Positions 1 through 8,682 of a stretch of DNA of 64,000 nt are shown here, one piece after another. Origin of the DNA: Pseudomonas brenneri (lineage in GTDB: Bacteria > Pseudomonadota > Gammaproteobacteria > Pseudomonadales > Pseudomonadaceae); the NCBI RefSeq assembly GCF_007858285.1, contig NZ_VFIL01000001.1:62001-126000 (forward strand), read 5' to 3'. Position numbers and translations under genes: made by a program. The notes under the pieces are model-generated. The model saw only the letters and a list, made by a program, of their open reading frames with translations. It did no database searches and was not told the DNA's origin. Numbering within the stretch: position 1 is the stretch's first letter; each line of letters starts with the position of its first letter.

Positions 1-1
1 T

Positions 2-325
2 GCCCTGGGAATTGCCGCGCTGATGGCGGTGATGGTCAGCCAGTTGTTGCGCCAGCGCATCGCGACCCACCAGGCCGTCGCGCAACATCGCCTGGGCAGT
101 TTGTGTGCGCGGGAGCTGGAGACGCGCTTTGGCGTAGAGCAGTACTGGCCGCAGATCAATGTGGTGAGTGGTCAGTTGCGTCAGGGGCTCGCCACCTGTC
201 ATTGGCAACTGACCCTGGGCAATACCGGGGTCAATCGCTTGCGTCGTGGTGAGTTGACGCTGTTTGCCGATCCCGAGCAGCGCCAGCCGCTGGGTCAGTT
301 CAGCCTGTTTCTGGTGCGCCCATGA
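2..325 (+). CDS. gspI: Type II secretion minor pseudopilin GspI, 5' end cut by window edge
   Basis: The frame is open from the first bases, so the prepilin cleavage site and start lie upstream. What remains begins inside the hydrophobic N-terminal helix (ALGIAALMAVMVSQLLRQRI), followed by a short globular part. This is the usual layout of GspI pseudopilins, which sit in the tip complex of the type II secretion pseudopilus in the inner membrane and periplasm. The stop overlaps the ATG of the next gene, which encodes a GspJ-like protein. The operon position (directly before gspJ, gspL, gspM, gspN) supports GspI over GspH. The family assignment is by size, helix and position only. Confidence 0.75.
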   Translation, partial: ALGIAALMAVMVSQLLRQRIATHQAVAQHRLGSLCARELETRFGVEQYWPQINVVSGQLRQGLATCHWQLTLGNTGVNRLRRGELTLFADPEQRQPLGQFSLFLVRP

Positions 326-912
326 AGGCCGCGCAGCGCGGCTTGACCCTGATCGAGTTGTTGGTGGCGATGGCCCTGACGGCGGTGGTCGGGGTGTTGC
401 TGGCGGCCTTGGTCAATGGCTGGGTCAAAGTGCGTGAGCGTCTGGAGGAGCCCGGTGGCGAACCTCAGGTCCTGGAATTCTGCATGGCCCTGGAGCGTCG
501 CTTCGACGCCCTGGTGCTGCGCCAATTGTATGAACAGCGCTTGCCCCTGGATCTGGCGTGGCTGGAGTGGCAGCCAGCTCTTGGGCAGTTGCAGTGGGTG
601 GCCCTGGCCGCATGGCCACCGGCTGACGGTGCGTCGCGGGTACAACGCCAGCGCCTGCTGTTCGATGCCCGCCAGCAGCGTCTGGAGCTGTGGGTGTCGG
701 CCGACCTGTACGCCGCCGACAAGCCACGCTGGGCGCGCAAGGAGTCATTGGCGCCGGTCGAGCGGGCCACGTTCAGTTTTTACCAGGGCACGCGCTGGCT
801 GGCCTTTCCTTCTACTGTTGCCGCCCAGCCCAATCGCGGTGTGCGGATCGAGTTCGAGCATCATGGAGCCCCTTATGTCTGTACCTTCACCTTGCCCGAT
901 ACCCAGCCGTGA
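322..912 (+). CDS. gspJ: Type II secretion minor pseudopilin GspJ
   Basis: The 196-residue protein starts with a short basic leader and a canonical prepilin peptidase site (RG then LTLIELLVAMAL; the conserved Glu is residue 12), followed by a hydrophobic helix and a globular domain. GspJ forms the pseudopilus tip with GspI and GspK. The length matches the family. The ATG overlaps the stop of gspI by 4 bp, indicating translational coupling. The stop is 15 bp before gspL. The expected gspK is not found between this gene and gspL. Confidence 0.85.
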   Translation: MKAAQRGLTLIELLVAMALTAVVGVLLAALVNGWVKVRERLEEPGGEPQVLEFCMALERRFDALVLRQLYEQRLPLDLAWLEWQPALGQLQWVALAAWPPADGASRVQRQRLLFDARQQRLELWVSADLYAADKPRWARKESLAPVERATFSFYQGTRWLAFPSTVAAQPNRGVRIEFEHHGAPYVCTFTLPDTQP

Positions 913-926
913 GTCGGAGCGTCGGC

Positions 927-2036
927 ATGTTTGAGCGTCTGCGGGCCAAGCCGCGGGAATGGTTGCTGATGCGCCCGCCAGCCACTGCCGAGGGCCGTTG
1001 GCAGTGGCTGCACTACCGCGCGCAACAGGCGTGTGCCAGCGGCGCCTGGCCGCCACCGCCTGCATTGCTGCAATTGCCGGGGGCGTTGATTATTCCTGCG
1101 CTCGATTGCAGCCATTTCTGCCTGCCGGCGCCGCCAGGGCTCAAGCGTTATGAGTGGCCGCAGCTGTTTGAAGAGTATGCGCAGCAACCGGCTGAAGAGC
1201 TGCTGGTCAGTTGCCTGTCCCGGGAGGCCGGCCAACTTGAGTTGCTGGTGATGCAACGGGAACAGGTGCAGCACTGGCTGGCCGAGTGCGGGCTACTGGG
1301 GGTACAGATCACCCACGGTTGGGCCGAATTGCAGTTATTGCCGCAGCCCGAGCCTGGGCATGTCGTGCGTTGGCAGTGTGAACTGTCGCTGTGCCTCAAG
1401 GCGCACTCGCGGCAATGGTTGGTCTGGCCGCAGGTGTTGGGGGAGCGCTTGCCCCAGGCCTGGCGCGAACTGCCCGCGCAGACGCTTGAGGGCGACTGGC
1501 CGTCGCGCCTGGCGCGCCTGGAGCAACTGCCCAGTGTGCTGGAGGGCACACGGCCGACGCGTGCCCGCGCGCAACGGGCCCCGTTGATGAACCGCTTGCA
1601 GCGACACTTGCTGGTGGGGTGTGTGGTGTTGGCGGCCTGTTGGGGCGCGGTGTATCTGCTGCAGAGCCTGCGCCAGATCGACGTCTGGAAAGCCCAGGTC
1701 ACGGCGCTGGCCGGGCCTGCGAAGCACCCGCAACAGGCCCGTGTGGCGTTGGCGCGTGTGCAGGGCGAGGCGATCGACTGGCAGGTGCGCCAGCAGAAAA
1801 TCGTCGCCCTGGAACAGGCGCTCTCGGCCTGGTTGCAACAGCAACCGGGCTGGTCGGTGATGAGCATGGCGTTTGACGGCAAGCATTGGCGCCTGGGCCT
1901 GCGCGGCAATGGCCCTCGGCCTGCGCCGGCGCAGTGGCAGGCGATTGCCCAGGTCGCTGGCGCCCAATGGATGGATGAGGCGCAAGGAGCTGGCGGGCAA
2001 CTGCTCCTGAGTTTTGATTTGGGAGAACAACCATGA
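927..2036 (+). CDS. gspL: Type II secretion inner-membrane protein GspL
   Basis: The 369-residue protein has a cytoplasmic N-terminal part, one clear membrane helix at about residues 228-247 (LLVGCVVLAACWGAVYLLQS), and a periplasmic ferredoxin-like C-terminal part. This is the GspL architecture: the cytoplasmic domain recruits the GspE ATPase and the helix pairs with GspM. The ATG is chosen because GGAG lies 7 nt upstream; an in-frame GTG at 909 overlapping the gspJ stop is an alternative. The 3' end overlaps gspM by 4 bp (ATGA). Sequence conservation of GspL is low, so the call rests on topology and order. Confidence 0.8.
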   Translation: MFERLRAKPREWLLMRPPATAEGRWQWLHYRAQQACASGAWPPPPALLQLPGALIIPALDCSHFCLPAPPGLKRYEWPQLFEEYAQQPAEELLVSCLSREAGQLELLVMQREQVQHWLAECGLLGVQITHGWAELQLLPQPEPGHVVRWQCELSLCLKAHSRQWLVWPQVLGERLPQAWRELPAQTLEGDWPSRLARLEQLPSVLEGTRPTRARAQRAPLMNRLQRHLLVGCVVLAACWGAVYLLQSLRQIDVWKAQVTALAGPAKHPQQARVALARVQGEAIDWQVRQQKIVALEQALSAWLQQQPGWSVMSMAFDGKHWRLGLRGNGPRPAPAQWQAIAQVAGAQWMDEAQGAGGQLLLSFDLGEQP

Positions 2037-2464
2037 AAGCCCGGATGCAAGCGTACCTGACCCACTTCAACCAACTGCCGCCCAAGCGTCGTTATGGCCT
2101 GCTGGCCGGTTGGTCAACGGTCGTGCTGTTATTGCTGGTGTTGCTGGCACGGCCGCTGCTGGCGGCCTGGCAGGAGGCGCGCCAGTGGCAGGCGTTGGCG
2201 CAACAGGCCGGCGCGCTGGTCCCGCCGGCAGCGTTTTCCAACGAGCAATGGCAGGCGCTGGCCGTGTCGCGTCAATGGGTGTTGACCCGGGTCGAGCAAC
2301 AGGGCGATCGCTGGCAATTGCAAGGCGAACTGCCCGGCCCCCAGGCCCTGCAATACCTGCTGCGCACCGTGCAGGAACAGGGCGGACGGCCCTTGCAGTG
2401 GAGCCTTACGCAAGGTACCGGCCAGGGCTATGCCTTCAGTCTGGAAGTGGCGGCCAGGCCATGA
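2033..2464 (+). CDS. gspM: Type II secretion inner-membrane protein GspM
   Basis: This is a 143-residue bitopic protein: a short basic cytoplasmic start, a membrane helix at roughly residues 24-45 (LLAGWSTVVLLLLVLLARPLL), then a small periplasmic domain. Size and topology match GspM, which binds GspL and GspE in the inner-membrane platform. It overlaps both neighbours by 4 bp (gspL upstream, gspN downstream), as in a tightly coupled gsp operon. Confidence 0.8.
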   Translation: MKARMQAYLTHFNQLPPKRRYGLLAGWSTVVLLLLVLLARPLLAAWQEARQWQALAQQAGALVPPAAFSNEQWQALAVSRQWVLTRVEQQGDRWQLQGELPGPQALQYLLRTVQEQGGRPLQWSLTQGTGQGYAFSLEVAARP

Positions 2465-3123
2465 GTCGCGCCGTCATCCTCTGGGGCATTGGGGTATTTG
2501 CCCTGACCTTGCTGCTGGAGCTACCCGCGGCCTTTGTTGCTCGCCAGGTGCCGTGGCCGACGGGCTGGCAGCCCAGCGGTGTCACGGGCAGTGTGTGGAA
2601 TGGCCGCGCGGCACGTGCCGGTGCCCTGGGCCCGGTGGAGTGGCGCATCAGGCCATGGAAGGCGCAGGTGAACCTGGGCTTTCAGCAACGCATCTGGGCG
2701 TTGTCGGTCCAGGGCTGGCCGTGGAATTGGCAGGCGCAGTTGGCACCGCGTGCGGTCAGCGCCTTGCCGGCGCCGATGTTCGTGCTGGACGGCCGTTGGG
2801 AAGGGCGATTGCAGGTCGATGGCGCTGGAGCGGGGTGCCGTAAAGCCGAAGGGGAGTTGCTGGGGCACGACCTTGCCGTGTTGAGTCCATGGCTGGTCAA
2901 ACTGGGAAACACCCGGATAGCGCTACAGTGCCGGGATGGGCTGCGGCTGTTGGCCGACCTGCAACTGGCTGGCGAGCATCATTTCCAGATCGAAGCGCAG
3001 CCACGGCGCTTGCAGGTGGACGGGCAGATCGAACCGGGTGCCGCTGTGACCCCGCTGCTGGTCCAGGCACGCTGGTTACAACCGGCGGCGCAAAGCTTCA
3101 GCAAGGTGCTGGGTAGGCCCTGA
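2461..3123 (+). CDS. gspN: Type II secretion protein GspN
   Basis: The 220-residue protein has one N-terminal membrane helix (residues about 4-24) followed by a periplasmic domain with the GspN-like pattern around LPAAFVARQVPWP and GVTGSVWNGRA. GspN is an accessory inner-membrane component found in many but not all type II systems and usually closes the operon after gspM, as here. The ATG overlaps the gspM stop by 4 bp. The following gene is on the opposite strand, so the operon ends here. Confidence 0.8.
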   Translation: MSRAVILWGIGVFALTLLLELPAAFVARQVPWPTGWQPSGVTGSVWNGRAARAGALGPVEWRIRPWKAQVNLGFQQRIWALSVQGWPWNWQAQLAPRAVSALPAPMFVLDGRWEGRLQVDGAGAGCRKAEGELLGHDLAVLSPWLVKLGNTRIALQCRDGLRLLADLQLAGEHHFQIEAQPRRLQVDGQIEPGAAVTPLLVQARWLQPAAQSFSKVLGRP

Positions 3124-3126
3124 CTC

Positions 3127-4062
3127 CTATGGGAGCGGGCTACGGGCATTGGCAATGATCGAGTCCACCGCCTGCTGGGCAATCGGTGACAGCGTGCGCC
3201 CGGCCTGGCACACCACGGCGTTTCTGATGGTCAGCAAGTCGGCTGGCCAGCCCGGCTGGATGAACGGCATCAGGTCCACCAGCAAACCCTCATGCAGGTC
3301 CTGCGCAAGCCAGGAGCACCAGGTCAAGAGCAGCGAGTCGCTGGTCAAGGTGGTTTCACGCAGCAGGTTCAGATCGTTGGAGCTCAGGGTCCAGGGCAGC
3401 AGCGTTCCGGGCGTCAGGTCGAACAAGGCATATAGCGACGCCTCGTTTGACGGCACGACGCCGCTCCAGGGGTAATCGAGAATCTGCTCCCGTGCAATCG
3501 GTTGTGCCTGCCGTGCCAGGGGGTGATCGCGGCGGCAAAAGATCGACGCCGGTTGCGGCGGCAGGTGGGTGATGGAAAAGCGCGGATCGAATTGCTGGTC
3601 GGCCCGCAATGTGGCCACGACAAATTCCAGCTGGTCGGTTTCCAGTTGATGGGACAGGTGTTCCCAGAAGTTGACCTGAACATTGAGCACCAGCCGGGGA
3701 ATGCTTTTACGCAGCTTGACCAGCACGTCTGTGGTGTTGAGGTTGGCGGCCATCGGCGTCACGCCAAACCGCAATTCACCGCCTTCGGTCCCGGCCAGGT
3801 CATTGGCCTGGGCCTGCATTCTCTTGGCACAACTGAGCAGCTCATGGGCGCGTCCGATCAGTTGTTTTCCGGCCTCGGTCAGGGTGACGGAGCGTGTGTC
3901 CCGGTCGAACAAGCGCACCCCCAGGTCGCTCTCCAGCGATTGAATGCTGCGGCTGAATGCAGTCTGTGAGAGGTGGGCGCGAGCTGCCGCACGGGAAAAG
4001 TGCAACTCCTCGCTCAAATAGACCAGGTGGCGAACCCGCTTCAAGTCGATTGAGTCGTCCAC
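3127..4062 (-). CDS. LysR-family transcriptional regulator
   Basis: The 311-residue protein has an N-terminal winged HTH (residues about 8-66, LHFSRAAARAHLSQTAFSRSI region) and a LysR substrate-binding domain. It appears to use a GTG start (4060-4062) with AAGGA upstream. It is divergent from the DUF1302/DUF1329/transporter/hydrolase genes, with 126 bp between, and is the likely regulator of that block. The last codons (NARSPLP then TAG) run through the half palindrome TATGGGAGCGGGCT typical of a Pseudomonas REP, so the C-terminus may be repeat-derived. The effector is unknown. Confidence 0.85.
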   Translation of the reverse strand: MDDSIDLKRVRHLVYLSEELHFSRAAARAHLSQTAFSRSIQSLESDLGVRLFDRDTRSVTLTEAGKQLIGRAHELLSCAKRMQAQANDLAGTEGGELRFGVTPMAANLNTTDVLVKLRKSIPRLVLNVQVNFWEHLSHQLETDQLEFVVATLRADQQFDPRFSITHLPPQPASIFCRRDHPLARQAQPIAREQILDYPWSGVVPSNEASLYALFDLTPGTLLPWTLSSNDLNLLRETTLTSDSLLLTWCSWLAQDLHEGLLVDLMPFIQPGWPADLLTIRNAVVCQAGRTLSPIAQQAVDSIIANARSPLP

Positions 4063-4188
4063 TGCATTAATCTTCCTTCATATTTGCATTGGACACCTTT
4101 AACACGCTCCCCGAAGATTCTCCAGCGCCAACATCGCCCGGCAGGCCACGTGCACTGCCTTCAATAATAAAAACGATGGGGAAGTTCT

Positions 4189-5940
4189 GTGGCAAACCAC
4201 TTTCAGTTTGATCGAGTACGGCCCTGTGCATTGACCGCCGTCCTCGCACTCGGCACCAGCATCCAGGCCCAGGCCATCAGCTTCAATGTCGGAGAAATCG
4301 AGGGGCAGTTCGACTCGTCGTTGTCCATTGGCAGCAGTTGGGCGTTGCGTAACGCAGACCCGGCTTATGTGGGCACCTGGAACGGCGGGCACGCTTCCAG
4401 CCAGAGTGCCGATGATGGACGCATGAATTTTCGTAAAGGCGAGACCTTTTCGAAGATCTTCAAGGGCGTGCACGACTTGCAACTGAGCTACGGCGATACC
4501 GGTGTCTTTGTGCGCGGCAAATATTGGTACGACTTCGAACTCAAGGACGAGAGCCGCCGCTACTTGCCCATCAGCGATAGCAATCGCAAGGAAGCGGCCC
4601 AGTCATCCGGTGCGCAAATCCTCGATGCATTCATCTATCACAACTATTTCATCGACGGCCAACCCGGCAATGCGCGGGTGGGCAAACAGGTGATCAGTTG
4701 GGGCGAGAGTACGTTTATCGGTAACGGGATCAACGTGATCAACCCCACCGATGTGGCCGCTTTCCGCCGGCCAGGGGCAGAGATCAAGGAAGGGCTGATC
4801 CCGGTGAACATGCTGTTTCTATCCCAGGGCTTGACCGACAGCGTGTCTGCCGAGGTGTTCTACCAGTTGGAGTGGGACCAGACGGTTCTGGATAACTGCG
4901 GCACTTTTTTCGGCTCGGACGTGATGGCCGACGGCTGTAGCACGCGCATGGGGTTTTCGCCGCCGTGGGATCCCAGCGGGCAGTATCACTTCACGCGCGG
5001 CGCCGATCGTGATGCGCGTGACAGCGGCCAGTTCGGGGTGGCGCTGCGCTGGCAGGCTGAGGCTCTGAACAATACCGAGTTCGGGCTGTATGCCATGAAC
5101 TATCACAGCCGCGCACCTTTTGTCGGCGGCCGGGTAGGGGACAGCCCATTTGCGGTCAAGCCCGGCACCCAGGCGTCGAGCGCCGAGTACTTTGTCGAAT
5201 ACCCGGAAGATATCCGCCTCTATGGCCTGAGTTTTTCCACCACTCTGGGCACCACCGCCGTCTCCGGTGAGCTGAGCTATCGACCCAACATGCCGCTGTC
5301 CCTCAACGGCAGTGATGTGACGATTTCCGCCCTGGCCGGCTCGATGGCGGCGGACCTGGGCAGCCCGATTTTCGCCAGTGGGTTCGCCCGGCCGGTACCC
5401 GGCGAAGATTTCCACGGTTATGTGCGCAAACCGGTGAGCCAGGCGCAGGTCACGTTCACCCACTTTATCGACCAGGTGTGGTCGGCCGAACGCCTGACGC
5501 TGATTTCCGAGGTGGGTTACAACCATCTTGGCGACCTCAACAGCAGTGCCCTGCGCTTTGGCCGCGACAGCATCTTCGGCAATGGCGAGCTGCCGGATAA
5601 CCGCAATTGCCCGACCATGGCCAACCCGGTCAACCCGCAAAACTGCAATAGCAAAGGGTTCTACACCCGCAACTCCTGGGGTTACCGGGCGCGGGCGATG
5701 CTTGACTATCAGAACGTGTTTGCCGGGGTGAATCTCAAGCCCAGCCTGTCCTGGTCCCATGACGTGGAAGGTTACGGCCCCAACTTCAACGAAGGCAGCA
5801 AGGCCATCAGTCTTGGCCTGGATGCGGACTTGAAAAATACCTACACGGCGAGCCTGTCCTACACCGATTTCTTTGGGGGTGACTACAACACGGCGACTGA
5901 TCGTGACTTCGTTTCCCTGAGCATGGGCGTGAGCTTCTGA
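4189..5940 (+). CDS. DUF1302 family outer-membrane/exported protein
   Basis: The 583-residue protein has an N-terminal signal (ALTAVLALGTSIQAQA) and the glycine/aromatic-rich alternating pattern of an outer-membrane beta-barrel, ending in phenylalanine (SLSMGVSF), a typical barrel C-terminus. It belongs to DUF1302, which is nearly always paired with DUF1329 as in the next gene. The GTG start is chosen because GGGGAAG lies just upstream (4178-4184); the upstream ATG at 4176 is out of frame. A role in passage of a hydrophobic substrate across the outer membrane is inferred from context. Confidence 0.8.
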   Translation: MANHFQFDRVRPCALTAVLALGTSIQAQAISFNVGEIEGQFDSSLSIGSSWALRNADPAYVGTWNGGHASSQSADDGRMNFRKGETFSKIFKGVHDLQLSYGDTGVFVRGKYWYDFELKDESRRYLPISDSNRKEAAQSSGAQILDAFIYHNYFIDGQPGNARVGKQVISWGESTFIGNGINVINPTDVAAFRRPGAEIKEGLIPVNMLFLSQGLTDSVSAEVFYQLEWDQTVLDNCGTFFGSDVMADGCSTRMGFSPPWDPSGQYHFTRGADRDARDSGQFGVALRWQAEALNNTEFGLYAMNYHSRAPFVGGRVGDSPFAVKPGTQASSAEYFVEYPEDIRLYGLSFSTTLGTTAVSGELSYRPNMPLSLNGSDVTISALAGSMAADLGSPIFASGFARPVPGEDFHGYVRKPVSQAQVTFTHFIDQVWSAERLTLISEVGYNHLGDLNSSALRFGRDSIFGNGELPDNRNCPTMANPVNPQNCNSKGFYTRNSWGYRARAMLDYQNVFAGVNLKPSLSWSHDVEGYGPNFNEGSKAISLGLDADLKNTYTASLSYTDFFGGDYNTATDRDFVSLSMGVSF

Positions 5941-5976
5941 ACCTGCCATCCGATAACAAGAAAAGGATTGAGCCTG

Positions 5977-7338
5977 ATGAATTTTTCGACACCGGTTATT
6001 TATGGCAGCACGTTGGCGCTGCTGCTCTGCAGTTCGGCGATGGCCGCTGTTTCACCTGAGGAAGCGGCTCGGTTGGGCACCACGTTGACGCCACTGGGCG
6101 GCGAAAAAGCCGGCAACGCCGACGGCTCGATCCCGGCCTGGACCGGTGGTTTGCCCAAGGATGCCGGTGCGGTCGACAGTGCCGGGTTCCTGGCCGACCC
6201 CTTCGCCAATGAACGAGCGTTGTTCACCATCACTGCGCAGAACGTCGAGCAGTACAAGGGCCGCCTGTCTCCAGGCCAGATCGGCATGTTCAAGCGTTAC
6301 CCCGACTACACCATGAATGTTTATCCCACGCACCGCAGCGTCAACGTGCCGCCGGCGATTGTCGAGGCCGCGCGCAAAAATGCCCTGAACACCCGGCTGG
6401 TCGCGGGTGGCAACGGTCTGGAAAACTTTACCAAGGCTTATCCGTTCCCCATTCCCAAGGACGGCCTGGAGGTGATCTGGAACCACATCACCCGTTATCG
6501 GGGCGACAGCATGAAGCGCCAGATGGTGCAGATCGTGCCGGATGTACGCGGCGTGGGCACGCCAGTGACTTATGACCACCAGTATGTGTTGCGCGAAAGC
6601 CTGGCCGATTACGATCCGGCCAAACCGAGCAATGTGCTGTTCTACAACAAGCAGACAGTGATTGCCCCGGCGCGTCTGGCCGGTAACGTCGAGTTGGTGC
6701 ATGAGACCCTCGATCAGGTCAAGGAGCCACGCCAGGCCTGGATCTACAACGCAGGCCAACGGCGAGTGCGTCGGGCGCCGCAGGTGGCCTATGACGGCCC
6801 GGCCGCCAGTACGGATGGCCAGCGGGTGGTGGATAACTACGACATGTTCAATGGCGCGCCGGATCGCTACGACTGGCAGTTGGTCGGCAAGCAGGAACTG
6901 TACATTCCCTACAACAGCTACAAACTCGATTCGCCCACGCTCAAGTACGCGGATATCACCAAGGCCGGCCATATCGACCAAGGCTTGGCACGTTATGAGT
7001 TGCACCGGGTCTGGCATGTGGTTGCGACGTTGAAACCGGGCCAGCGGCATGTGTATGCCAAGCGCGATTTCTACATCGACGAGGACTCCTGGCAAGCGGC
7101 TGTGATTGACCACTACGACGGGCGCAATACCTTGTGGCGCGTGGCTGAAGCCCACCAGCAGTCCTACTACAACCATCAGGTGCCGTTCTACACCGCCGAA
7201 ACCCTGAATGACATGATCAGCGGGCGGTACCTGGTGCTGGGCCTGAAGAACGAAGAAAAACGCAACTATCAGTTTGATGTGAAAGCACTGGAAGGTGAGT
7301 TCACGCCCAATGCCCTGCGTCAGTCCGGGGTGCGCTAA
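5977..7338 (+). CDS. DUF1329 family exported protein
   Basis: The 453-residue protein has a signal peptide (LALLLCSSAMAA) and the DUF1329 pattern (GSIPAWTGG near the mature N-terminus; YDMFNGAPDRYDW and RVWHVVATLK later). DUF1329 proteins are related to LolB-like outer-membrane lipoproteins and accompany DUF1302 barrels. The ATG at 5977 has AAGGA upstream; an in-frame TTG at 5968 is less likely. It is followed by the transporter gene after only 3 bp. Function is unproven. Inference: a periplasmic partner of the DUF1302 protein in substrate delivery. Confidence 0.8.
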   Translation: MNFSTPVIYGSTLALLLCSSAMAAVSPEEAARLGTTLTPLGGEKAGNADGSIPAWTGGLPKDAGAVDSAGFLADPFANERALFTITAQNVEQYKGRLSPGQIGMFKRYPDYTMNVYPTHRSVNVPPAIVEAARKNALNTRLVAGGNGLENFTKAYPFPIPKDGLEVIWNHITRYRGDSMKRQMVQIVPDVRGVGTPVTYDHQYVLRESLADYDPAKPSNVLFYNKQTVIAPARLAGNVELVHETLDQVKEPRQAWIYNAGQRRVRRAPQVAYDGPAASTDGQRVVDNYDMFNGAPDRYDWQLVGKQELYIPYNSYKLDSPTLKYADITKAGHIDQGLARYELHRVWHVVATLKPGQRHVYAKRDFYIDEDSWQAAVIDHYDGRNTLWRVAEAHQQSYYNHQVPFYTAETLNDMISGRYLVLGLKNEEKRNYQFDVKALEGEFTPNALRQSGVR

Positions 7339-7341
7339 ACC

Positions 7342-8646
7342 ATGAAGACGACCTCGGCTCCTTCATCCTCGTTTGACTATGTAGCCCCTGTGCCGGCGGT
7401 GCCGTCGCGCGCCAGGACGCGCCGCGTGGTAGTGGCCTCGTCCCTGGGCAACGGCCTGGAAATGTACGACTTCACGGTCTACAGCTTTTTTGCGGTGATT
7501 ATCGGCCAGCTGTTTTTCCCGGCTGACTCAGCGCTGGCGTCGTTGATGATGTCGCTGGTGACCTTCGCCCTGGGCTTTTTGATCCGGCCCCTGGGCGCGG
7601 TGTTGATTGGCCGGTTCGCCGACCGTTATGGGCGCAAGCAGGCGTTGACCCTGACCATCGCCTTGATGACCGTGGGCACCGGCATTATCGCCTTCACTCC
7701 GACCTATTCGAGCATCGGCATCTTTGCCACCGTGCTGCTGGTCTTTGGCCGTCTGCTCCAGGGCTTTTCGGCTGGCGGCGAGGTGGGTGCGGCCTCAGCG
7801 TTCTTGATGGAGTCCGGGCGTACCGATAACCGTTGCTTCATGGTCTGCTGGCAGGGCGCAAGCCAAGGCGCCGCCGCGCTGTTGGGCGCGCTGTCGGGGC
7901 TGGTGCTGACCACGATGCTGTCGCAGGAGGCGTTGCACAGCTGGGGCTGGCGTGTGCCGTTCATCATCGGATTGCTGATCGGCCCGGTGGGCTGGTACAT
8001 CCGCCAGCACCTGGATGAAACCCACGAAAACATCGACAAACCCACGCCATTTCGCGACTTCGTGCGCAATCACGCACGCACCCTGGGGTTGGGCATCCTG
8101 CTGATGGCCAGCTCCACCGTGAGTTCGTACATGGTGGTGTTCTACATGCCCACCTACCTGACCCGCACGCTGCATTACCCCAGCAGCTTTGCCTTTGGCC
8201 TGGTGGCCTTTGCCTGTGTGTTGCTGGCCGTGGTGCCGCCTTTTGCCTCGCGTTTCGCCGATCGCATGCCCCGGCGCAAACCCCTGTTGTATTGGTTGTG
8301 CGGCCTGCAAGCGGTGCTGACCTATCCCGCGTTTGTGATGCTCGACCAGCAAAGTACGCTGCTGTGCCTGGTGGCGGTCTCGTTGCTGATTCTACCCATG
8401 GCCATCAGCGGTGGAGCGGGGCTGGCATTGTTGATGGAAGCCTTTTCCCGTGATGACCGGGTGACGGGGCTGTCGATCATCTACAGCTTTGGCGTGACGC
8501 TGTTCGGCGGTTTTTCACCGTTGATCGTGACGTGGCTGATTGCCCTGACCGGCAGCCCGCTGGTACCGGCCTGGTACTTGTGTGGGGCCATCATTTTAAG
8601 TGGCGCGGCACTGCGTTTCTACCCTGAGCACCCTGGGCGTCCCTGA
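7342..8646 (+). CDS. MFS transporter, metabolite:H+ symporter type
   Basis: The 434-residue polytopic protein has about 12 hydrophobic segments and the MFS loop motif RFADRYGRKQAL between helices 2 and 3, with GNGLEMYDFTVYSFFAVIIG at the start, typical of the MHS subfamily (ShiA, KgtP, ProP relatives). It probably imports an organic acid or zwitterion with protons across the inner membrane. It is co-transcribed with DUF1302/DUF1329 upstream (3-bp gap) and the M20 hydrolase downstream (36-bp gap). The substrate cannot be read from sequence. Context suggests an N-acylated compound or its acid. Confidence 0.85.
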   Translation: MKTTSAPSSSFDYVAPVPAVPSRARTRRVVVASSLGNGLEMYDFTVYSFFAVIIGQLFFPADSALASLMMSLVTFALGFLIRPLGAVLIGRFADRYGRKQALTLTIALMTVGTGIIAFTPTYSSIGIFATVLLVFGRLLQGFSAGGEVGAASAFLMESGRTDNRCFMVCWQGASQGAAALLGALSGLVLTTMLSQEALHSWGWRVPFIIGLLIGPVGWYIRQHLDETHENIDKPTPFRDFVRNHARTLGLGILLMASSTVSSYMVVFYMPTYLTRTLHYPSSFAFGLVAFACVLLAVVPPFASRFADRMPRRKPLLYWLCGLQAVLTYPAFVMLDQQSTLLCLVAVSLLILPMAISGGAGLALLMEAFSRDDRVTGLSIIYSFGVTLFGGFSPLIVTWLIALTGSPLVPAWYLCGAIILSGAALRFYPEHPGRP

Positions 8647-8682
8647 ATTTTCTGACCTGAACCCAAGAATAAGGAATCTACC

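Noticed and set aside
4819..5949. Long open frame opposite the DUF1302 gene (376 codons, minus strand)
   Set aside because: It is the antisense of a well-supported exported protein in GC-rich DNA, with no family resemblance and no ribosome-binding site.
6052..7176. Long open frame opposite the DUF1329 gene
   Set aside because: Antisense shadow of a recognised family; composition (Val/His/Arg-rich) is typical of GC-rich shadow frames.
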